Below, one piece after another: positions 37,114 to 46,908 of a DNA stretch of 64,000 bases; the first letter of the stretch is position 1; each line of letters begins with the position of its first letter. This DNA is from an uncultured Schlesneria sp. (GTDB taxonomy: Bacteria; Planctomycetota; Planctomycetia; Planctomycetales; Planctomycetaceae). The DNA lies in NCBI GenBank assembly GCA_903904835.1, contig CAIVEI010000056.1, positions 55,528-119,527 of the forward strand. The letters run 5' to 3'. A model generated the notes under the pieces. It was not told the origin of the DNA. It worked only from the letters and a program-made list of their open reading frames with translations, and did no database searches. Position numbers and translations under genes: made by a program.

Positions 37114-38811
37114 ATGTCCACGGAAGAGACACCCTCAGCACCATCCGCAACCAACTTCATTCGCGACCTGATCGACGCCGACAATCTGTCGGGCCGATTC
37201 GATGGACGAGTCCACACGCGGTTCCCTCCCGAGCCGAATGGTTACCTGCATATCGGCCATGCGAAATCGATCTGCCTGAACTTTGGCCTGGCGATCAAGT
37301 ACGGCGGCCAATGCAACCTGCGGTTTGACGACACGAACCCCACCAAGGAAGACGTCGAATACGTCGATTCAATCCAGGAAGACGTCCGCTGGCTCGGCTT
37401 CAAGTGGGACAACCTGTTTTACGCATCAGACTATTTTGAAACAATCTATCAGTACGCCGAGGCTCTGATTGAGAAAGGGCTGGCGTACGTCGACAGTTGT
37501 TCGACCGAAGAAATCCGTCAACTCCGCGGATCATTGACTCAGCCCGGTAAACCAGGCCCCTATCGGGACCGATCCATCGCTGAAAACCTCGATCTGTTCC
37601 GACGAATGCGCGCAGGCGAATTCCCCGATGGTGCCCACGTTCTCAGAGCCAAAATCGACCTGGCTCACACCAATATGAATATGCGAGACCCCCTGCTCTA
37701 CCGCATCCGACATGCCGAACATCATCGGACCGGTAACAAATGGTGCATTTATCCGCTTTACGATTTCACGCACGGCTACAGCGATTCGCTGGAACGAATT
37801 ACTCATTCGATCTGTACGCTGGAATTCGAAAATCATCGCCCGCTTTACGACTGGCTGATTGAGGAGCTCGATCTCTACCACCCTCAACAGATCGAATTCG
37901 CTCGGCTGAACCTGACTCATATGATGATGAGCAAGCGCAAGCTGCTGGAACTGGTTGAAACCAAATCGGTCTCAGGGTGGGACGATCCCCGCATGCCGAC
38001 GATCGCCGGGATTCGCCGTCGGGGTTACACACCCGAAGCGATGCGAGCCTTCTGCGAAGAAATCGGCGTGACCAAGTTCAATGGACTGACCGAAATCGTC
38101 GTCCTCGAAAACGCCGTCCGAGCGGATCTCAACAAGACATCCAATCGAGTCATGGCCGTAATTAACCCCATCAAGGTTGTCATCGAAAACTATCCCGATG
38201 ATCTTGTCGAAGAAATGGATGCGATCAACAACCCGGAAGATCCCTCGGCAGGAAGCCGGCTCGTCCCTTTCTCTAAGACGCTTTACATCGAGAAAGACGA
38301 TTTCATGGAGACGCCGCACAAACAATTCTTCCGCATGTCACCCGGTCGCGAAGTCAGACTTCGCTGGGGTTACCTTGTCACCTGTCAAAGCGTGGTGAAA
38401 GACCCGGCAACAGGCGAAGTGATAGAACTTCGATGCACGTACGACCCGCTGACGAAGGGTGGCAATGCTCCCGATGGCCGCAAGGTGAAATCTACGATTC
38501 ACTGGGTCTCCGCCGCACACGCCGTCACCGCCGAGGTTCGCCTCTACGACCACCTGTTCTCGATCGCCAACGTGGCGGACATCCCGGACGGTGAAGATTG
38601 GAAAACTTATCTCAATCCCAAATCACTGGTGGTCGTCCCCGAGGCAAAGCTGGAACGGTCGCTCGGTACGGCTCAGCCGGGATACCGATGTCAGTTCGAA
38701 CGACTCGGCTACTTCTGCGTCGATAAGGACTCCACACCCGAAAAACTGGTCTTCAACCGCACAGTGACCCTGAAAGACGACTGGGCCAAGATCCAGAAGA
38801 AACAAGCATGA
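37114..38811 (+). CDS. glnS: Glutaminyl-tRNA synthetase
   Basis: Class I aminoacyl-tRNA synthetase charging tRNA-Gln. 565 aa from ATG 37114 ([15 protein letters not shown]); ATG 37093 would add seven residues and longer upstream frames are unsupported. HIGH-type motif in [20 protein letters not shown] (about residues 46-53), [33 protein letters not shown] and KMSKS-like MMMSKRKL (about 272-277), all matching GlnRS rather than GluRS. Length close to the E. coli enzyme (554). Having GlnRS implies direct tRNA-Gln charging, as in many planctomycetes. Confidence 0.96.
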   Translation: MSTEETPSAPSATNFIRDLIDADNLSGRFDGRVHTRFPPEPNGYLHIGHAKSICLNFGLAIKYGGQCNLRFDDTNPTKEDVEYVDSIQEDVRWLGFKWDNLFYASDYFETIYQYAEALIEKGLAYVDSCSTEEIRQLRGSLTQPGKPGPYRDRSIAENLDLFRRMRAGEFPDGAHVLRAKIDLAHTNMNMRDPLLYRIRHAEHHRTGNKWCIYPLYDFTHGYSDSLERITHSICTLEFENHRPLYDWLIEELDLYHPQQIEFARLNLTHMMMSKRKLLELVETKSVSGWDDPRMPTIAGIRRRGYTPEAMRAFCEEIGVTKFNGLTEIVVLENAVRADLNKTSNRVMAVINPIKVVIENYPDDLVEEMDAINNPEDPSAGSRLVPFSKTLYIEKDDFMETPHKQFFRMSPGREVRLRWGYLVTCQSVVKDPATGEVIELRCTYDPLTKGGNAPDGRKVKSTIHWVSAAHAVTAEVRLYDHLFSIANVADIPDGEDWKTYLNPKSLVVVPEAKLERSLGTAQPGYRCQFERLGYFCVDKDSTPEKLVFNRTVTLKDDWAKIQKKQA

Positions 38812-38816
38812 TCCGT

Positions 38817-38839
38817 GGGCGACGCTGCTAGCGTCGCCC
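38817..38839 (+). terminator. Hairpin after glnS, possible transcription stop
   Basis: Ten-bp stem GGGCGACGCT / AGCGTCGCCC with a three-base loop, 5 bp past the glnS stop. No T-run follows, so termination is uncertain. Related GACGCT..AGCGTC palindromes occur at 54049-54090, so it may be a dispersed repeat instead. Confidence 0.5.
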
Positions 38840-38885
38840 CAAGCGTTTAATAAACGAGGAATGCCTAAATAGGAGAGTATTCAAG

Positions 38886-39500
38886 ATGCGGTTCCTTTCA
38901 ATCATCGCGTTCATTTCGTTTTGCCTTGCCTTACCGCCAGTCCACGCAGGTCAGTTCAACGAAGTCTTAAGCATCGGTGATACCGCACCGGCCTGGGAAA
39001 ATCTCCCAGGAACAGACGGAAAGACTCATTCATCGAAAGACCTTAAAGACAAGGACGCGATCGTCCTCGTCTTTACCTGCCTCAGTTGCCCAACAGCGGT
39101 CGACTACGAAGAACGGTTTAATCAACTCGCAAAGCAATACGGCGGCCCAAACGGCAATGTCGGCTTCGTCGCTGTATGCGTGAACCAGATCCCCGCAGAT
39201 CGTCTCGACAAATTAACTCTTCGAGCAACCCAGCAGAAATTCGCCTTTCCAGTCCTGTATGACGAATCACAAAAGATCGCCAAAGACTACGGCGCAATCT
39301 TTACTCCGGAATTCTTCGTGCTGAACAAAGAACGAAAGATCGTCTACATGGGCGCCATGGACGACGAAACCAACCCCGAGAAAGTCACAAAGCGCTACGT
39401 CGAACAAGCGCTCGTTGCAGCATTAAAAGGTGAATCCCCCGCCATCAAAGAAACAATCGCAAGAGGCTGCCGAGTGCGATACGCCCGCGAAAAACAATGA
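38886..39500 (+). CDS. Secreted thioredoxin-like/redoxin protein
   Basis: 204 aa with signal peptide (MRFLSIIAFISFCLALPPVHA); AGGAG lies about 10 bases before ATG 38886. AhpC/TSA-redoxin fold of the PRX-like-1 type: GDTAPAWENLPGTDGKTHS, then VLVFTCLSCPTAVDYEERF with a CLSC redox pair, and YGAIFTPEFFVLNKERKIVYMG with the cis-Pro after T. Planctomycetes carry many such exported redoxins. Likely a thiol-disulfide or peroxide-related protein in the periplasm. Its stop codon is the first three bases of a tandem repeat block. Confidence 0.88.
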   Translation: MRFLSIIAFISFCLALPPVHAGQFNEVLSIGDTAPAWENLPGTDGKTHSSKDLKDKDAIVLVFTCLSCPTAVDYEERFNQLAKQYGGPNGNVGFVAVCVNQIPADRLDKLTLRATQQKFAFPVLYDESQKIAKDYGAIFTPEFFVLNKERKIVYMGAMDDETNPEKVTKRYVEQALVAALKGESPAIKETIARGCRVRYAREKQ

Positions 39501-39713
39501 CCGTCCGGCACAGCCGGTTCATGCGCGTCGCACGACGGGTTCAAAATAGGATGACCGTTCCCGCGTTGCCCCGCACAGCCGGTTCATGCGCGTCGTACAA
39601 CGGGTTCAGAATAGGGTGACCGTTCCCGCGTTGCCCGGCACAGCCGGTTCATGCGCGTCGCACGACGGGTTTAGAATAGGTTGACCGTTCGCGAATTGCC
39701 CGGGGCTCCGAAT
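39498..39713 (+). repeat. 65 bp tandem repeat, about three copies
   Basis: The motif CAGCCGGTTCATGCGCGTCG recurs at 39511, 39576 and 39641, an exact 65 bp period. Each unit runs from TGACCGTTCCCGCGTTGCCC to GGGTT.A.AATAGG; the first lacks about 12 bp and a fourth is only started (39692-39713). The units differ at a few positions. It begins in the redoxin stop codon and is not coding. Confidence 0.9.
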
Positions 39714-39755
39714 TGGGGCGGGCGACTGCAGGGTGTCCTCTGGAAACGATCAGAA

Positions 39756-39820
39756 GTTGGAACCGAAAGTGGGTGCCACGGTTTTACCGTCTTCGGTAAG
39801 GCCGTACTCTTCGGCCGCGT
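39756..39820. repeat. Dispersed intergenic repeat, copy 2
   Basis: Second copy of the element at 25209-25280, same orientation, better preserved. It follows the 65 bp tandem repeats and precedes the convergent serpin gene. Nothing else recognised in 39821-39961. Confidence 0.7.
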
Positions 39821-39961
39821 TCACTTGTGACCACGCTCCAGCTTGGTCACGCAAGTCTTCGAAGCTCTGATTCGCTCTCGGCTAGCCAACCCCAAAAACG
39901 ATTTTTCTTTTGATAAAAAGAACTTGGTTTTCCAGTGGCCTGACCGTTCAACAAATAAAAA

Positions 39962-41545
39962 TCAAACCTTCTGACCCACATACCGTCCAATAAACAAAAT
40001 ACTCTCGGTTTCTCGATCTCGAATCAGGAACAGAAACGGCTTGTTCGCTTTAAAGATTGGCACAAATGGTCGAGTCTTCGGCCGCTCTGATAGCGCGGCA
40101 CTTGTGGGAGCGGCAAACATGACCGCAGTCGCAGCAGCCGCTTCCGTTCCGACTTCACTGACATCGACATAGGTCTTGTGTAACACGTTCGTAATGTAAA
40201 GACGATCGTCGAATTTCTCGCTGGTACTCAGCTTATCGAATTGCGCGGCCTCAGGCGTCTTTGCGGGATCTTCAAAAGCCCTGACCATGCCGAGCGATTG
40301 CAAGGTTTCACGCAATTGATACTTCGCTTCCAGTTTGTACTTGGGCAATGACAGATTGACCGTGCGCCGCTTCAAAGAGTGAATCCATTGCTGCAACGTT
40401 TCATACTTCAACGACCGTTCCAGCTCCGTTAGCCCCTCAACTGATTGAGGGACAATCAGGATCATCTCCAGTTTGCTTCCCTGATAATCCAGGGCGAGCA
40501 TCGTATGGCCCCCTGCATCGGGATAGAGTGACGGATCATCGTCTTTCAGATCAACATTCACTTCAGTCGGGGTCGGGAAAAATTCGCCACTCGAACCGAA
40601 TGCGCCGTAACTTGCCGTTGTCGAATTCCACTGATGCATCATGGGAAGCTTGATCGTCTGACTGGCTGACTGCTGAAAGGGTTCAGGTTGTGTCGCCGAA
40701 GGTTTGAACGGTTCAGCCCAATCCCCTTTGAAAAAGACTGCATTCGTGATCACGAGTCGCGTCAGATCGGTGATATCCCCGGATGAAAGCAGGTCCCGAA
40801 TACGATCGTTCGTGTGCCGCGAGACCCATTCGTTAATCTCGGTTCGTGCGGGTTCGGGATGGCTCTTGAAATCAACCGGAAATGCCACCGTTCCATAACT
40901 CGGCTTCAGCGTCGAAATGAAACCCGGTTGAATCGGATACGATTTCTCTAACCAGAGCGCATTGGCAATTTGCAATTCATAAGCCGAGGTCTGTCGTACA
41001 AGGGAATTGAGTTCATTCGCCAGTTGCCTCCCCTTTTCCGATGACGTTTGAGCTTCATCAAATTTATTCGACTTATTCAACACAGCCGTTCGAGCATTAA
41101 CAGACTTGAGTTCCTCGCGAAGCCTGGCAATTTTTTCGGCCACCTCGGACGAAACGAAAGGCATAACACCTGACCGAAGGTGCCCCTGACCTCGATGAAT
41201 CCGCGCCAAGTCCCCGGCAGGGATGTGCAGAACGTCGGTCATCTGCTGCAACGTTTGATCGACCGCTCCTTCAGTCGCCATCGTCAGTGCTATCGAAATG
41301 GAAAACGGCGACACGAACACGTTGTTGCCGTGATCCGTCTGTGCCAGTTTCAGATAGAGATCAATCGCGAATTGACCGTTGGCCTGCAATGCCGCCGCCC
41401 GGTCAGCGAGGTCCTCTGCGGCTAGCGGTTTAACGACCTTGTCTGGTTTTTGCGGCTTGATGACGGCAGGCTCCTCGGCAGACAAAACGTGCGACAGCAG
41501 CAAACGACATGTCATAACGGCAAGCACCACATTCAGGGTTTTCAT
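39962..41545 (-). CDS. Secreted serpin (serine protease inhibitor)
   Basis: 527 aa from ATG 41545, preceded by AAGGGAA. Signal peptide MKTLNVVLAVMTCRLLLSHVLS. Serpin core: NVFVSPFSISIALTMATEGA, LQIANALWLEKSYPI, VITNAVFFKGDWAEPF, LNLSLPKYKLEAKY-like NLSLPKYKLEAKYQL and the C-terminal KPFLFLIRDRETESILFIGR. The reactive loop hinge EVGTEAAAATAVMFAAPTS keeps the small residues of inhibitory serpins; by alignment P1 falls in AAPT, so an elastase-like target is possible (inference). An extra helical, charged insert at about residues 115-175 is absent from ordinary serpins. Single gene. Confidence 0.93.
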   Translation of the reverse strand: MKTLNVVLAVMTCRLLLSHVLSAEEPAVIKPQKPDKVVKPLAAEDLADRAAALQANGQFAIDLYLKLAQTDHGNNVFVSPFSISIALTMATEGAVDQTLQQMTDVLHIPAGDLARIHRGQGHLRSGVMPFVSSEVAEKIARLREELKSVNARTAVLNKSNKFDEAQTSSEKGRQLANELNSLVRQTSAYELQIANALWLEKSYPIQPGFISTLKPSYGTVAFPVDFKSHPEPARTEINEWVSRHTNDRIRDLLSSGDITDLTRLVITNAVFFKGDWAEPFKPSATQPEPFQQSASQTIKLPMMHQWNSTTASYGAFGSSGEFFPTPTEVNVDLKDDDPSLYPDAGGHTMLALDYQGSKLEMILIVPQSVEGLTELERSLKYETLQQWIHSLKRRTVNLSLPKYKLEAKYQLRETLQSLGMVRAFEDPAKTPEAAQFDKLSTSEKFDDRLYITNVLHKTYVDVSEVGTEAAAATAVMFAAPTSAALSERPKTRPFVPIFKANKPFLFLIRDRETESILFIGRYVGQKV

Positions 41546-41582
41546 TTCGATTCCCTTTTTCGCACGATTTTTGGTTGAGGAG

Positions 41583-41903
41583 ATGGATGCGATTCGAGGC
41601 TCGTGTCGCTGCATTTCTACACCTGTGGGAAATCGACGGCAAGTTCGTACTGAAGTCAGGTCATCACCGAAGGGTTACGAGCTTTACGAGAAATACATGC
41701 TCGAAGACCAGAACGATGATGACCCTGCTGCCCGAATCAAAGATTTGAAGTGGAAAATCAATGACGAAATGGAAGCCATGCGTGAGGAACAGTCGACATG
41801 GTTAAAAGAACAAAAACGACTGGCGGACGACCAGATACGTCGGTTAGACGACCGTGTTCGGAAAGGACGTGAGAAGAAAGAACGGTCCATTCCGAAATTC
41901 TAA
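41583..41903 (+). CDS. Possible small coiled-coil protein
   Basis: Open frame of 106 codons from ATG 41583, divergent from the serpin with only 37 bp between. The first 35 residues lack character; from about residue 36 (YEKYMLEDQNDDDPAARI) the protein is very charged and predicted helical (KWKINDEMEAMREEQSTWL, DDQIRRLDDRVRKGREKKE). Amino-acid composition looks coding, but no ribosome binding site supports the start, which may be ATG 41698. Unknown family. Confidence 0.35.
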   Translation: MDAIRGSCRCISTPVGNRRQVRTEVRSSPKGYELYEKYMLEDQNDDDPAARIKDLKWKINDEMEAMREEQSTWLKEQKRLADDQIRRLDDRVRKGREKKERSIPKF

Positions 41904-42495
41904 AACTCAATGAAAATCACTGCTCCTCCGAAGACTTCGATGCAGTAGCACATCAAGATGATGGCGATGCCTGACTGGGCGCACAATCTGTTCACTAACA
42001 TGAACATTACTCTCAGCAAACTTTTGCTCGTACACAACTTACGTTGACATCGTGACGCGACAAATATTCTGAAAAAGTGCTGGAAACACTTCCAGACGCT
42101 ACTACACTCTTTTCGTCGGTCAGCAGCAGCAGAAAACACGCTGACGTGAATCATCAATTCTGGTTAACGCAAAACGTGTGTCTGACACAGGTGTTGCCCC
42201 TGAATTGATGGTTTCGCGTATGGCCGACACAGCTCTACGAACTTGAAAACCTCGTTTATCGAGGCGTCCATGTTCGTTGAACAACTTGTGGACAAACGCT
42301 TCAATTTGCTTCAAGTGTTCTACCCCGAGGAAACTATGCGCTAGAGGTACGCAATCGGACATCCGCAGATGCTCCCGACTGAGTCCCTTTGTGTTTTCAA
42401 CGGAAAAGAAGACGATTCGACATTGATTGGAAGGGCCGCTGAGCGCGCCCTTTCGGTCGCCTACGTACCTTACAAAAAACGAAAAGAGACGCAAA

Positions 42496-42726
42496 ATGCA
42501 ACAGCAATGGAACGAAGATCAATATGACATGAGCCCTGGCCGAAGAGCCAAACCAAAAACACTCGGCCGGATCGTTGAACATTGTTTTGCACACATGAAA
42601 AAACACCGCATTCTTCCCCGCAGTAGCGGACGAAGACTCGATCGCACCAACGTCGATCCGGGGTTGGCAGTGATTCTTCATCTCATGCGAGCGATTCAAA
42701 AAAGAATTCAGCCCTTAAACGAATAA
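42496..42726 (+). CDS. Possible small basic protein
   Basis: 76 codons from ATG 42496: MQQQWNEDQYDMSPGRRA to IQKRIQPLNE. Basic and without recognised domain; weak GAGA before the start. The flanking 41904-42495 shows no convincing gene on either strand and could be decayed sequence. Ends 3 bp before the convergent gene at 42730. Low confidence that this is a gene. Confidence 0.3.
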   Translation: MQQQWNEDQYDMSPGRRAKPKTLGRIVEHCFAHMKKHRILPRSSGRRLDRTNVDPGLAVILHLMRAIQKRIQPLNE

Positions 42727-42729
42727 TTT

Positions 42730-45048
42730 TTACGGTGCCGGTCGACGAATTGGTCGCTCGACATTCTTCAGTTGCTTGATATCAAATTCTTTCCCTTTCA
42801 GCGCGGCGAACTTTTCCAGTTGCTCCTTCGTCAGCAGCGCCATGACCTTTGCATTCTGGTCCGTGATCAGTTTGTTCAGAACCTCGCGCGGATCTGCACC
42901 GTCATCCGCCGGAGCGACTGGTTGAAAGAGTTTGTTCTTCAATTCGCGATATTCATTCAAGACGTCGTCAATCTGCTGCTTCTGTTCGCCCATCACTGCC
43001 AATGCTTCAACGACTTCGGCTTCGCCGAGCGCCGTTGATTGCAATGCCTGCCAGTAGATCTGTTGCAGGCGTTGAAACTGGTCCTGGGTGATCGCGGCTT
43101 TCAGTTGCGGCAGGAACTCGGCGGTTTTGGTGTGCCATAATTCCGTCATTTTTGCAAGTTCTTGCTGACGAGCTTCTGCGGTTTGACCAGGGAATCTCAT
43201 GATTCCGAACGGCGGCATCGCGGCTTCCTGGTAATTCACCATACCGCCGGAATTACGTTGGATCAGGCGAATGCGAAACCCGCCACCCGCCTGAACCCAT
43301 GACTTGCCGAACTGTTGTCTGATTTCAAGGACCTTGGCAATCGTCTCTTGATTCAGACCCAGATCAGCCTGAACACCCGGGATCATCAGCAATGAAAAGA
43401 TCCCGTCCCCGCCGCCAGTATTTCCCTGATTGATCATGCCACCGATTCGTCGTCCAGAGGGAGCGATTCCACCTGGTTGTCCGCCGCCGGGACCGGCCAT
43501 CGGTTGGCCGTCTGGTCCCACTCCCGGCCCCATCGGCCGTGGGCGAGTCAGGTCCAGCGTACGCACCTCGTTGAGATCAAATGGTTTCCCTTTCATCGCG
43601 GCGAATTGATCGAGTTGCGCTTTTGTCAGGAAAGCATCGACTTTTGCATCATGCTCGCTGACCAATCCCGCGACCTTTTCCATAATTCCGCCAGCCGCAG
43701 CAGGATCGTCGACACCAGGACGGAGTGGACCGGGTCGCGATGACTCAAGCATCGCCAATCGCTGCACGTTATATTCTTCTGTCGTCGCCTCGATCCGAGC
43801 CTGCTGTTCTTGAGTGATTCCCAGAGCTTCGATGACTTCCGGGTCAAAATAGGCTGCCGTCCCGATCGCCTGAAAGTGAATCTGTTTCAACCGGCCGAAC
43901 TGATCGGCTGTCAGAACTTGCTTCAGTTCTGGCAGATGTTTGGCGATCGCGGCATTCCACTGTCCGAAATCCCAGTCTGGTAGTGTCGGTTCACTGAACG
44001 AAACATTCCGCCCGTCAGCCAGCCGGGTCCTCATGCCCGTCCAGGCACCGGATTCACGTCGGGTTACAAAAAAGGCACCACTGATCTCATGGATTTTTTT
44101 CCCCTCTTCTTCGTTCAATCCCAGCTCCTTCTGAACGGCATTGTTTCCCGCAAGCCTGACGATCGATGCGCCCGGGCCAAACCACCCGAACGTTCGTCGG
44201 GGACCACGCGAAGTCAACTTGGTCAAATCAAACGGCATCCCTTCCAACGCCGCCAACTTGTCCTGCTGTTCTTTCGTCAGGATCGCCCTGGCCTTTTTAT
44301 CTCGTTCGTTAAATGATTGTTGATACTTGGGGAACGAGACGCCGGAACGCATCATCATCTGCTCTGGCATGGAATACTCGAGATTGATCTCCCCGATCTG
44401 CTTGACCTGATCGGCTGTGAGTTCCAGGGTTTTCGCCAATCCCTGTTCATAAATCAGCGCCTCGGAGCCGTAGACCTGTCGGGCAATTTGATGTAATCGA
44501 TCGAGCTGCTCAGGAGTGAAAACTGCTTTGATCTGCGGAATGATCGACTCGTCAGCCTTTTTGGCTGTGGCGATTCTTTCCATAATTCGTTTTTCTCGCT
44601 CTTCGGGCGCCAAGTCCCGTAGATTTTCCATTTCCCGACCGTCTAATGGTCCGCCTCGACCTCTCATCACATCCAGTTCGTAGCAGTATTTTTCAATCAG
44701 GCTGTGAACTTTGATGGAGCTGGCGTTGTCGAGTCCGATTTCATTTCGCACCGCTTGTTGAGCGGCCACGAAAAAGATTCCCCCCTCTTTACCAATCAGG
44801 ATCCGCCGTCCCCCTTCGCGAAAAGCCAGCCCTGATGCGGGTTCGATTGCCGCCCCAGGTTTGGCAGCCTCCTGAGCAAACAACGCGAAGTCATCGAAGG
44901 CCATCAAACCGAGGGCGATGACGAATCCCGCAATCAGTTTCCGAACGACAAATTGCGAAGCGATTTCCCGCCGCGTTTTCCAGGAGTACGTATTCGGAAT
45001 GATTGAGTTCGGGACACCAGTCTGATCGTGGATCGCTCTCGTTTGCAT
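42730..45048 (-). CDS. Secreted protein with three Spy/LTXXQ-like modules
   Basis: 772 aa from ATG 45048. A hydrophobic segment (about residues 39-58, IAGFVIALGLMAFDDFALFA) acts as leader. Three modules of about 200 residues follow, each opening with a helix ending in E(I/L)GL(D/N) (about 95-105, 300-312, 555-566) and closing with the same pattern: LTKEQQDKLAALEGMPFDL (about 257-275), LTKAQLDQFAAMKGKPFDL (about 474-492), LTKEQLEKFAALKGKEFD (near 740-757). Modules 2 and 3 are separated by a Gly/Pro linker (501-548). The helices with L(T)xEQ motifs recall periplasmic Spy/CpxP chaperone-like proteins; function unknown. Confidence 0.75.
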   Translation of the reverse strand: MQTRAIHDQTGVPNSIIPNTYSWKTRREIASQFVVRKLIAGFVIALGLMAFDDFALFAQEAAKPGAAIEPASGLAFREGGRRILIGKEGGIFFVAAQQAVRNEIGLDNASSIKVHSLIEKYCYELDVMRGRGGPLDGREMENLRDLAPEEREKRIMERIATAKKADESIIPQIKAVFTPEQLDRLHQIARQVYGSEALIYEQGLAKTLELTADQVKQIGEINLEYSMPEQMMMRSGVSFPKYQQSFNERDKKARAILTKEQQDKLAALEGMPFDLTKLTSRGPRRTFGWFGPGASIVRLAGNNAVQKELGLNEEEGKKIHEISGAFFVTRRESGAWTGMRTRLADGRNVSFSEPTLPDWDFGQWNAAIAKHLPELKQVLTADQFGRLKQIHFQAIGTAAYFDPEVIEALGITQEQQARIEATTEEYNVQRLAMLESSRPGPLRPGVDDPAAAGGIMEKVAGLVSEHDAKVDAFLTKAQLDQFAAMKGKPFDLNEVRTLDLTRPRPMGPGVGPDGQPMAGPGGGQPGGIAPSGRRIGGMINQGNTGGGDGIFSLLMIPGVQADLGLNQETIAKVLEIRQQFGKSWVQAGGGFRIRLIQRNSGGMVNYQEAAMPPFGIMRFPGQTAEARQQELAKMTELWHTKTAEFLPQLKAAITQDQFQRLQQIYWQALQSTALGEAEVVEALAVMGEQKQQIDDVLNEYRELKNKLFQPVAPADDGADPREVLNKLITDQNAKVMALLTKEQLEKFAALKGKEFDIKQLKNVERPIRRPAP

Positions 45049-45417
45049 TCATAGCGCCTTTGAATTGTTGTGGGATTGACGAGAGATTTGAATCAAATGG
45101 GTTAGGAAAGATCCTAAACAATTCACCTTATTTTCAGATGAAATGCAAATCTACCACCAAAAATCAATCTTCCTGCTGAGCACAACTGATCAGTACAGAT
45201 TCAAAATAAGCTGGAACACTCATCTGTGCTAATCGACACGTATCAAGAGAATAAAGAAGCCCGAGACAAGCCTCAATCGCCTTTCTTCTCTTCGTCTTAT
45301 TAGTGTCAATTAGCGAAGATGAGTGTTCCCCTTTCTCTTTCTGAGCTCGTTCCCTCGATTGACTCTAACCGAACTGTTTTCCAGGTGAACGAGACCCAGC
45401 GGATCGCCAAGGATTAT
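45049..45417. other. Intergenic region
   Basis: About 370 bp upstream of the three-module gene and downstream of the minus-strand esterase, AT-richer than the coding DNA. No ORF or repeat recognised; expected to contain the promoter of the 42730-45048 gene. Confidence 0.45.
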
Positions 45418-46797
45418 TCAGTTTCGTTCCTGCCCATTTGCGGCGATGGTGGGGGTCGAGTGTAAACCGACTGTGTTCACCGCGATGACCCGATAGGCGT
45501 ACTTTTTGCCAGGCTCGGCTTTTGTGTCCTTGTACCTCATCGGTACGAGGGGCAGCGTTGGTGTGTCACTATATTGCAGGTTTTGAAAGATCGGACGTCC
45601 GAACGGATTGCGGCCCTGTTCAGGGACTTTGGCTAGGAACTCGCCGTCTCGTTCGATGATGAAACCTGCCAGTCCACTTTCAACGTCCGCTTCCGCTTGC
45701 CAGACCAATTCGCCCTCCTTGATTTGCACATTTGTCGGCGGAGGCGGGGGTGAATCATCGGTGAGATTGGTGTCTTTGACATATTGCATCCATGCTCCCG
45801 CGATGGCTTCGGAAGGCAACCAGCCAGCATTCATTGGATCATCGCTGAACATTTCGGCGGAAACAGCTTTAACGCCTGTGACGGGTGCCAACCAGGCACC
45901 GGCCTTCGGCATCGCTTGTAACGGCTCCCCTGTTTTTTTCGGGAGACGCGCAGAAAGGCATGCGTCGAGCCAGGCAATTGCGAAGTAACGTTGATTACCG
46001 CAGTCATGCGACGACAACGGATCGACGGCAACGCCGATTAATCCCCCTTTCGATCGCATTTCTTTGAAAAAGACCTGGTTCGCAGGCCAGACGGATGCGA
46101 ACTGATTTTCCTTGTCGGTGACACCTTCTTTCGTTCCCAGATTGCACATGATGGGGACTTGAAGCGAAGCATCGGTCATCGAATGTGATTTGATCCCGGG
46201 ACGATCTGGATTCGGCTGTAGCAATGGGACACCCGAGCGTAGCCATGCGGCAACGATTCGCTCGGGATGCAGCAATACCATTCCTCCGGCCCAGTGACCC
46301 CCACCGCTGTGCCCCCAGAGCGCCCAAGGGACTTTTGCCAATTCAAGATGTCCCGATTTCTGACCGAGGTCGCTGAGACATTTTTGAAATGCCGCGTTAG
46401 ATCCGTTCCGTGGATCACACCACATCTGGCAATCCGCTTTATCGGGCTGTTCGTATGAGGGTGAGAGCAATGCACATTCGTGTTTCTTCGCCAGAGCCTG
46501 CCAATGGAGGTCGTAAGCCCCTGTCAAACCTGACTTGCATGATCCCTCGCCACAACCATGTTGATGGACAATCACACCCCTTAGCGATGTCACGCTCGGC
46601 GGAATCCAGATCGTGTAGTTGACGGGATAGATCAACTCACCCGGTTGCGACGAAGCGTCATAGCGAACCCGGTAATACGGCGGATCAGCCGTCGGAAAAA
46701 CATCATACGGAGGCTGCTGCGCGTTAACTGACGATGTCAGCACGAACAGAAGCAGGGCCAAATACGGAAACCGACATGTGGAAGGGGTCAATGACAT
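45418..46797 (-). CDS. Secreted esterase with C-terminal fibronectin-like domain
   Basis: 459 aa with signal peptide ([17 protein letters not shown]). Alpha/beta hydrolase body: [14 protein letters not shown] (oxyanion region), [19 protein letters not shown] with nucleophile Ser, and a SSHDCGNQ histidine candidate. From about residue 355 a fibronectin type III-like domain ([47 protein letters not shown]). FnIII-like tails are common on exported polysaccharide-active enzymes. Several Cys pairs suggest disulfides. Start ATG 46797; no strong ribosome binding site. Substrate unknown. Confidence 0.83.
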   Translation of the reverse strand: MSLTPSTCRFPYLALLLFVLTSSVNAQQPPYDVFPTADPPYYRVRYDASSQPGELIYPVNYTIWIPPSVTSLRGVIVHQHGCGEGSCKSGLTGAYDLHWQALAKKHECALLSPSYEQPDKADCQMWCDPRNGSNAAFQKCLSDLGQKSGHLELAKVPWALWGHSGGGHWAGGMVLLHPERIVAAWLRSGVPLLQPNPDRPGIKSHSMTDASLQVPIMCNLGTKEGVTDKENQFASVWPANQVFFKEMRSKGGLIGVAVDPLSSHDCGNQRYFAIAWLDACLSARLPKKTGEPLQAMPKAGAWLAPVTGVKAVSAEMFSDDPMNAGWLPSEAIAGAWMQYVKDTNLTDDSPPPPPTNVQIKEGELVWQAEADVESGLAGFIIERDGEFLAKVPEQGRNPFGRPIFQNLQYSDTPTLPLVPMRYKDTKAEPGKKYAYRVIAVNTVGLHSTPTIAANGQERN

Positions 46798-46908
46798 CTC
46801 AAAGTCCGTTACAAACCGGGAGTTTACGATGCCACCATTCTATCCGAACCGTGGCGATAATTCGCTCAGGTTTCCGTTTGGCGCGGGTTAACAAGCGGCG
46901 GAGAAACC

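Noticed and set aside
39498..39713. CRISPR array
   Set aside because: Units are 65 bp tandem copies without distinct spacers and no cas genes are nearby.
42120..42494. 124-codon minus-strand frame upstream of the three-module gene
   Set aside because: Ends in a low-complexity Cys run, no domain or start signal; region looks non-coding or decayed.
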